Source: an uncultured Lachnospiraceae bacterium
GTDB lineage: Bacteria; Bacillota; Clostridia; Lachnospirales; Lachnospiraceae
Assembly: GCA_902476645.1 (NCBI GenBank)
Contig: CABSEG010000091.1
Coordinates: 1-9,262, forward strand
Reading direction: 5' to 3'
Length of the DNA: 9,262 nt
Shown here one piece after another: positions 5,589 through 9,262 of the stretch (position 1 is its first letter; each line of letters opens with the position of its first letter). The notes under the pieces are model-generated. The model saw only the letters and a program-made list of their open reading frames with translations, had not been told where the DNA came from and searched no databases. A program made the position numbers and the translations under genes.

Positions 5589-6863
5589 GTGATTAAAAAA
5601 GAAATGATTGCAATGTTACTTGCAGGTGGGCAGGGCAGTCGGCTGGGTGTTCTGACCTCAAAGGTGGCAAAACCAGCCGTAGCGTTTGGAGGTAAGTACC
5701 GTATCATTGACTTCCCACTGAGTAACTGTATCAATTCTGGTGTGGATACGGTGGGAGTGTTGACCCAGTATCAGCCTCTGCGATTGAATACGCACATCGG
5801 GATCGGGATTCCCTGGGATCTGGATCGGAACATCGGGGGCGTCACCGTGCTCCCGCCCTATGAAAAGAGCGTAAACAGCGAGTGGTATACCGGTACGGCA
5901 AATGCCATTTACCAGAATTTAGACTATATGGAACAGTATCATCCGGACTATGTTTTGATCCTTTCCGGCGACCACATTTACAAAATGGATTACGAGGTGA
6001 TGTTAGATTTTCATAAGGCCAGCAATGCAGACGTCAGTATTGCTGTGATGCCGGTACCCATGGAGGAGGCCAGCAGATTTGGCGTCGTCATTGCGGATGA
6101 TAAAAACCGAATTACCGAATTTCAGGAAAAGCCGGAGCACCCCAAGAGCAATCTGGCATCAATGGGAATCTACATATTTAATTGGAAGGTTCTCAAAGAA
6201 GCGCTGATCACCATGTCAGATCAGAGCAATTGTGATTTTGGAAAGCACATCATTCCTTATTGCTTTGAAAAGGGATATAATCTGGTAGCTTATGAATACA
6301 ACGGCTACTGGAAGGATGTGGGAACGCTGGGCTCCTACTGGGAGGCAAACATGGAATTGATTGACATTATTCCGGAATTTAACCTGTATGAGGAGTTCTG
6401 GAAAATCTATACCAGCAGCGAGATTATTCCACCACAGTATGTTTCCCCTGAATCCAAGATTGAGAGATGTATTGTGGGTGACGGTTCAGAGATCTATGGG
6501 GAAATTTACAATTCCGTAATCGGGGCAGGAGTCACGATCGGAAAAGGAACCGTAGTGCGGGACTCCATTATTATGAAGGGGGCTTGTATCGGAGAAAATA
6601 CTACGATCGATAAAGGAATCATTGCAGAGAATGTGCAGATTGGTGACGATGTGCAAATCGGCGTGGGTGAGGAGGCAGAAAACACCTTTAAACCAAACAT
6701 TTATTCCTTTGGTTTGGCAACCATTGGAGAGGGTTCTGTAATTCCATCCCATGTAAGGATCGGAAAAAATACGGCCATCTCGGGTATTACCGTAAAGGAA
6801 GACTATCCGGAAGGCATTCTGGAGAGCGGAGAGACTTTGATTAAGGCAGGTGATTTGGCATGA
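5589..6863 (+). CDS. glgC: Glucose-1-phosphate adenylyltransferase, catalytic subunit
   Basis: GlgC makes ADP-glucose from ATP and glucose 1-phosphate, the committed step of bacterial glycogen synthesis. The 424-residue protein has an N-terminal nucleotidyltransferase domain with LLAGGQGSRL (10-19), KPAVAFGGKYR (28-38), SGDHIYKMDY (126-135, D128 aligning with the E. coli catalytic aspartate), FQEKP (178-182, K181 at the glucose-1-phosphate lysine) and WKDVGT. A C-terminal left-handed beta-helix of hexapeptide repeats runs from about residue 295. K25 aligns with E. coli K39, the fructose-1,6-bisphosphate-site lysine. The start is GTG at 5589, with AGAGGTGG just upstream; the resulting N-terminus is typical. 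It overlaps glgD by 4 bp, so the two are translationally coupled. The upstream region has tandem promoters, a palindrome and Spo0A-like sites. No other glycogen gene (glgA, glgB, glgP) is in view. Confidence 0.95.
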   Translation: MIKKEMIAMLLAGGQGSRLGVLTSKVAKPAVAFGGKYRIIDFPLSNCINSGVDTVGVLTQYQPLRLNTHIGIGIPWDLDRNIGGVTVLPPYEKSVNSEWYTGTANAIYQNLDYMEQYHPDYVLILSGDHIYKMDYEVMLDFHKASNADVSIAVMPVPMEEASRFGVVIADDKNRITEFQEKPEHPKSNLASMGIYIFNWKVLKEALITMSDQSNCDFGKHIIPYCFEKGYNLVAYEYNGYWKDVGTLGSYWEANMELIDIIPEFNLYEEFWKIYTSSEIIPPQYVSPESKIERCIVGDGSEIYGEIYNSVIGAGVTIGKGTVVRDSIIMKGACIGENTTIDKGIIAENVQIGDDVQIGVGEEAENTFKPNIYSFGLATIGEGSVIPSHVRIGKNTAISGITVKEDYPEGILESGETLIKAGDLA

Positions 6864-7978
6864 GAGCGGTAGGGATTATTTTGGCAGGTGGAAACAATCA
6901 CCGCATGAGAGAGCTATCCAACAAAAGAGCAATTGCGGCAATGCCGGTTGCGGGCAGTTACAGGGCCATTGATTTTTCCCTCAGCAATATGACCAATTCC
7001 AATATTCAGAAGGTGGCAGTGCTGACCCAGTACAATTCCAGGTCGCTGAATGAGCACTTGAGCTCTTCTAAATGGTGGAATTTCGGCAGAAAGCAGGGAG
7101 GAATGTTCGTATTTACCCCCACGATTACGGCCAGCAACAGTAACTGGTACAGGGGAACGGCCGATGCGATTTATCAGAATTTGGATTTTTTAAAGAAATG
7201 TCATGAACCCTATGTGATTTTAGCTTCCGGAGACGGGGTTTACAAGCTGGATTACAATAAGGTGTTAGAGTATCACATTGAGAAGAAAGCGGATATCACG
7301 GTGGTATGCAAGGACATGCCTAAGGGAGAGGATGTAACCCGGTTTGGCGTGCTAAAGATGAATGAGGATTGCCGTATTGAGGAATTTGAAGAAAAGCCTA
7401 TGGTTTCCTCCTTCAATACCGTCTCCACCGGTATTTACGTGATACGAAGGAGACAGCTGATTGAATTGGTGGAGCGTTGCGCCCAGGAGGATCGCTACGA
7501 TTTTGTAAAGGACATTCTGATTCGCTATAAAAATCTGAAACGAATTTATGGGTACAAGATTAAGGAGTACTGGAGCAACATTGCCACGGTAGAATCCTAT
7601 TATCAGACCAATATGGACTTTTTAAAGCCTCAGGTGCGGGATTATTTCTTCCGTCAGTATCCGGATGTGTACTCCAAGGTAGACGATCTGCCGCCGGCTA
7701 AGTACAATCCCGGCAGCGAGGTGCGCAATAGTCTGATCTCCAGCGGCTGTATCATTAACGGGTATGTGGAAAATTCTATCCTGTTTAAGACCGTGTTTGT
7801 GGGAGAAAACTGTGTTATTAAAAATTCAATTATCTTAAATGACGTTTATCTGGGAGATAACACCCACATTGAAAACTGTATTGTGGAAAGTCGCGACACG
7901 ATCCGGGCGAACTCCTATCATGTAGGGGAAGATGGTATCAAAATCGTTATTGAAAAAAATGAGAGATATGTGCTGTAA
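6860..7978 (+). CDS. glgD: GlgD, regulatory/non-catalytic ADP-glucose pyrophosphorylase subunit
   Basis: GlgD is a GlgC paralogue found in Firmicutes; in characterised cases it has little or no activity alone and raises the activity of GlgC in a mixed complex. The 372-residue protein keeps the fold: nucleotidyltransferase domain with AGGNNHRM (9-16), YRAIDFSLSNM (34-44), SGDGVYKLDY (123-132), FEEKP (176-180), and hexapeptide beta-helix from about 285. Key motifs are altered relative to the neighbouring GlgC: GGQGSRL becomes GGNNHRM, the KPAVAFGG lysine segment becomes AIAAMPVAG, and SGDHIY becomes SGDGVY. These changes in the nucleotide-binding loop support a non-catalytic role, although D125 and K179 remain. 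The ATG overlaps the glgC stop (ATGA), so translational coupling would set a near-fixed subunit ratio. A purine-rich AGGTG precedes the start inside glgC. Confidence 0.93.
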   Translation: MRAVGIILAGGNNHRMRELSNKRAIAAMPVAGSYRAIDFSLSNMTNSNIQKVAVLTQYNSRSLNEHLSSSKWWNFGRKQGGMFVFTPTITASNSNWYRGTADAIYQNLDFLKKCHEPYVILASGDGVYKLDYNKVLEYHIEKKADITVVCKDMPKGEDVTRFGVLKMNEDCRIEEFEEKPMVSSFNTVSTGIYVIRRRQLIELVERCAQEDRYDFVKDILIRYKNLKRIYGYKIKEYWSNIATVESYYQTNMDFLKPQVRDYFFRQYPDVYSKVDDLPPAKYNPGSEVRNSLISSGCIINGYVENSILFKTVFVGENCVIKNSIILNDVYLGDNTHIENCIVESRDTIRANSYHVGEDGIKIVIEKNERYVL

Positions 7979-8020
7979 AAAATAATGTGGAGATAAAATA
8001 GGAAAGGGGCAAATGAGGTT

Positions 8021-8329
8021 ATGAGGATTACAGATGTACGAGTGCGTAAGGTAGCAAAAGAGGGTAAGATGAAGGCAGTTGTGTCCATAACACTGGATGA
8101 TGAGTTTGTGGTACACGACATCAAGGTTATTGAGGGAGAAAAGGGTCTGTTTATTGCGATGCCCAGCAGAAAGGCATCCGACGGGGAATACCGGGATATT
8201 GCACATCCCATTAATTCAGAGACCAGGGAGAGAATCCAGAAGATGATTCTGGAACAATATGAGGCTGTTTTAGCCCAGATGCCGGAGGAAGATACACAGA
8301 CGGTGGCTGCCAGCTATTCAGAGTATTAA
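8021..8329 (+). CDS. spoVG: SpoVG, RNA/DNA-binding regulator
   Basis: SpoVG is a small conserved protein named for its role in the Bacillus spore cortex and septation; in other Firmicutes it binds nucleic acid and acts as a global regulator. At 102 residues it has the usual length, and nearly the whole family core is visible: MRITDVRVRKV at the start, ASITLD-like VSITLDDEFVVHDIKVI (22-38), GLFIAMPSRK (43-52) and YRDIAHPINSETR (58-70). The acidic C-terminal tail after ~85 is variable in the family. The start is ATG at 8021; a purine stretch AGGAAAGGGG (8000-8009) is 11 bases away and GAGG (8015-8018) only 2 bases away, so the ribosome site is not ideal. The 42-bp gap after glgD shows no good promoter, so it is probably transcribed with glgCD. 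A strong terminator follows. Confidence 0.95.
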   Translation: MRITDVRVRKVAKEGKMKAVVSITLDDEFVVHDIKVIEGEKGLFIAMPSRKASDGEYRDIAHPINSETRERIQKMILEQYEAVLAQMPEEDTQTVAASYSEY

Positions 8330-8336
8330 AAGAGGC

Positions 8337-8380
8337 CAAAATCAGGGGGATGCGGTGAACGCCGCATCCCCCTGATTTTG
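8337..8380 (+). terminator. Strong intrinsic terminator after spoVG
   Basis: A perfect 19-bp stem pairs positions 8337-8355 with 8362-8380 around a 6-base loop (8356-8361), with a GGGGGATGCGG/CCGCATCCCCC core. The A-tract on the left and T-tract on the right are part of the stem, so it could work in both directions. It begins 8 bases after the spoVG stop and separates glgC-glgD-spoVG from pth-mfd. Confidence 0.93.
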
Positions 8381-8412
8381 ACAGAAGGGGGGAACGCTGT
8401 ACAAAAACGTGA

Positions 8413-8441
8413 TGGACAAGAAAAACACTTTCCTGTAAAAT
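8413..8441 (+). promoter_or_regulatory. Promoter of pth-mfd
   Basis: TGGACA (8413-8418, 5/6) is separated by 17 bp from TAAAAT (8436-8441, 5/6). Initiation near 8448 is upstream of both possible pth start codons. A second pair, TTGACA (8378-8383) and TACAAA (8400-8405), is present with a 16-bp spacer, but its -35 overlaps the terminator stem and its -10 is weaker. Confidence 0.6.
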
Positions 8442-8460
8442 AATAAAAATGAAGACACAC

Positions 8461-8530
8461 AGGAGGTAGAAGGTTGAGGAGCTTTCGCTTATTTATGTCA
8501 CGGAATACGCACGGTCAGGAGGAACATATG
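8461..8530 (+). promoter_or_regulatory. Two ribosome binding sites, two in-frame pth starts
   Basis: AGGAGG at 8461-8466 stands 7 bases before a TTG at 8474. A second AGGAGG at 8517-8522 stands 5 bases before the ATG at 8528. Both starts are in the same frame with no stop between, so initiation at TTG would add 18 residues to Pth. The ATG gives the usual family N-terminus and is taken as the main start. Confidence 0.55.
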
Positions 8531-9106
8531 TATATTATAGTAGGATTGGGAAACCCGGGTTCTCAGTATGCACATACCAGACACAACGTGGGATTTGATG
8601 TTATCGATGCGCTGGCAGATCGATACGGAATCCCTGTGGATCATAAAAAGTGCAGAGCGCTCTGTGGAAAGGGCAGGATTGAAGGGGTGCCAGTGGTGTT
8701 GGCTAAGCCTCAGACGTATATGAATCTGAGCGGGGAAAGTGTACGTCAGCTGATTGATTTTTATAAGGTAGATCAGAAGGAAAACCTGATTGTGATCTAC
8801 GATGATATCAGCCTGGAGCCCGGCCAGCTCAGGCTCCGGAGCAAAGGGAGCGCAGGCGGGCACAATGGAATCAAAAATATCATTGCCCATCTGGGAGGAC
8901 AGGAGTTTAAGCGCATCAAGGTGGGAGTGGGGGAAAAACCAAAGGGGTATGATCTGGCGGACTATGTGCTTAGCCGTTTTTCCAAATCCGAAAGGGAGCA
9001 GGTGGAGGAAGCCCGGTTGCGGGCGGCCGATGCGGTGGCGTCCATAATGACAGACGGGATGGACGCTGCTATGAATGTATATAATAAGAAGGTAGAGAAG
9101 AAATGA
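8528..9106 (+). CDS. pth: Peptidyl-tRNA hydrolase
   Basis: Pth cleaves the ester bond of peptidyl-tRNAs released early from ribosomes, recycling tRNA in the cytosol; in Bacillus the gene is called spoVC. The 192-residue protein has the usual length and all expected active-site elements: IVGLGNPG (4-11, N9), TRHNVGF (17-23, catalytic-type H19), KPQTYMNLSG (60-69, N66), IYDDISL (90-96, D92) and GSAGGHNGIKNI (107-118, H112 and N113). The start was chosen at the ATG with AGGAGG 5 bases upstream, where the protein begins MYIIVGLGNPG as is typical. Its stop overlaps the next start by 4 bp, coupling it to mfd. It has its own promoter and is isolated from spoVG by the terminator. The small fin gene that lies between pth and mfd in Bacillus is absent here. 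Confidence 0.96.
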   Translation: MYIIVGLGNPGSQYAHTRHNVGFDVIDALADRYGIPVDHKKCRALCGKGRIEGVPVVLAKPQTYMNLSGESVRQLIDFYKVDQKENLIVIYDDISLEPGQLRLRSKGSAGGHNGIKNIIAHLGGQEFKRIKVGVGEKPKGYDLADYVLSRFSKSEREQVEEARLRAADAVASIMTDGMDAAMNVYNKKVEKK

Positions 9107-9262
9107 TGAAAGCTTTTACAGAGCCGTTAAGCAGGCTGGGAGAGTTTCAGGAGATTTGTTCTTCCCTGAAAAAAGGAAAGGGCATGGTGCAGGTTTCCGG
9201 ATGTATCGAGGCTCAGAAGGCACATTTGATCTACGGGGCTGCGGCTGATTTTCCCTTTACGG
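9103..9262 (+). CDS. mfd: Transcription-repair coupling factor Mfd, N-terminal fragment
   Basis: Mfd removes RNA polymerase stalled at DNA damage and recruits the nucleotide excision repair system. Only the first 53 codons are in the window; the frame is open at the right edge. The visible sequence, beginning MMKAFTEPLSRLGEFQEICSS and continuing with a KGKGMVQVSGCIEAQKAH segment ending in YGAAADFPF, resembles the start of the UvrB-like N-terminal module, where a GCIEAQKAHL-type helix follows a short strand. The ATG at 9103 overlaps the pth stop (ATGA); the next codon is also ATG (9106), so the exact first residue is uncertain by one. The pth-mfd order is conserved across Firmicutes, which raises confidence in the call. 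The helicase motifs lie outside the window and cannot be checked. Confidence 0.8.
   Translation, partial: MMKAFTEPLSRLGEFQEICSSLKKGKGMVQVSGCIEAQKAHLIYGAAADFPFT

Noticed and set aside
7971..7999. Possible spoVG-specific promoter with TAAAAT at 7994-7999
   Set aside because: No acceptable -35 or sigma-H element lies at the right distance; co-transcription with glgCD explains the 42-bp gap.
8378..8405. TTGACA-16-TACAAA as the main pth promoter
   Set aside because: The -35 overlaps the terminator stem and the -10 is weak; the pair at 8413-8441 matches better. It is kept only as a secondary possibility.

Overview
The window reads as chromosomal DNA from a low-to-moderate GC, spore-forming Clostridia member, most likely Lachnospiraceae or a close relative. 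Support comes from a spoVG gene, a GlgC/GlgD pair of the Gram-positive type, a DnaD-type primosome protein paired with a DnaC/DnaI-type helicase loader, a long (390 aa) PRPP synthetase, strong purine-rich Shine-Dalgarno sites and sigma-A-like promoters. The taxonomic placement is inferred from gene types and protein sequence, not from a database search. No phage genes, complete insertion sequences, CRISPR arrays or RNA genes were seen; this is a core-genome region.

Layout. Left half, all on the minus strand: a terminator at the window edge (1-62), prs (62-1234), a helicase-loader ATPase (1306-2307), a DnaD-domain protein (2323-3348), a 469-bp intergenic region (3349-3817) carrying a dense cluster of DnaA boxes, then murC (3818-5200). 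A 388-bp divergent intergenic region (5201-5588) holds the murC promoter, candidate tandem promoters for glgC, three Spo0A-box-like sites and an 18-bp palindrome. Right half, all on the plus strand: glgC (5589-6863) and glgD (6860-7978, 4-bp overlap), spoVG (8021-8329) ending in a very strong terminator, then a separate promoter, pth (8528-9106) and the first 53 codons of mfd (from 9103, 4-bp overlap, cut by the window end).

How the parts fit. The dnaD-dnaC pair supplies primosome and helicase-loading functions, and its promoter lies directly beside the DnaA-box cluster. The cluster could control this operon, titrate DnaA, or be part of a replication origin; all listed genes except murC are transcribed away from it. 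murC acts in peptidoglycan precursor synthesis. glgC-glgD make ADP-glucose for glycogen and are preceded by Spo0A-like sites, which would tie storage-polymer synthesis to sporulation entry. prs, spoVG, pth and mfd are neighbours in the Bacillus spoVG-glmU-prs-ctc-spoVC-mfd block; here the block is rearranged, glgCD sit next to spoVG where glmU would be, and prs lies on the other strand.

The most interesting regions are the two intergenic ones: the DnaA-box array (about 3452-3698) and the glgC upstream region (about 5341-5560).
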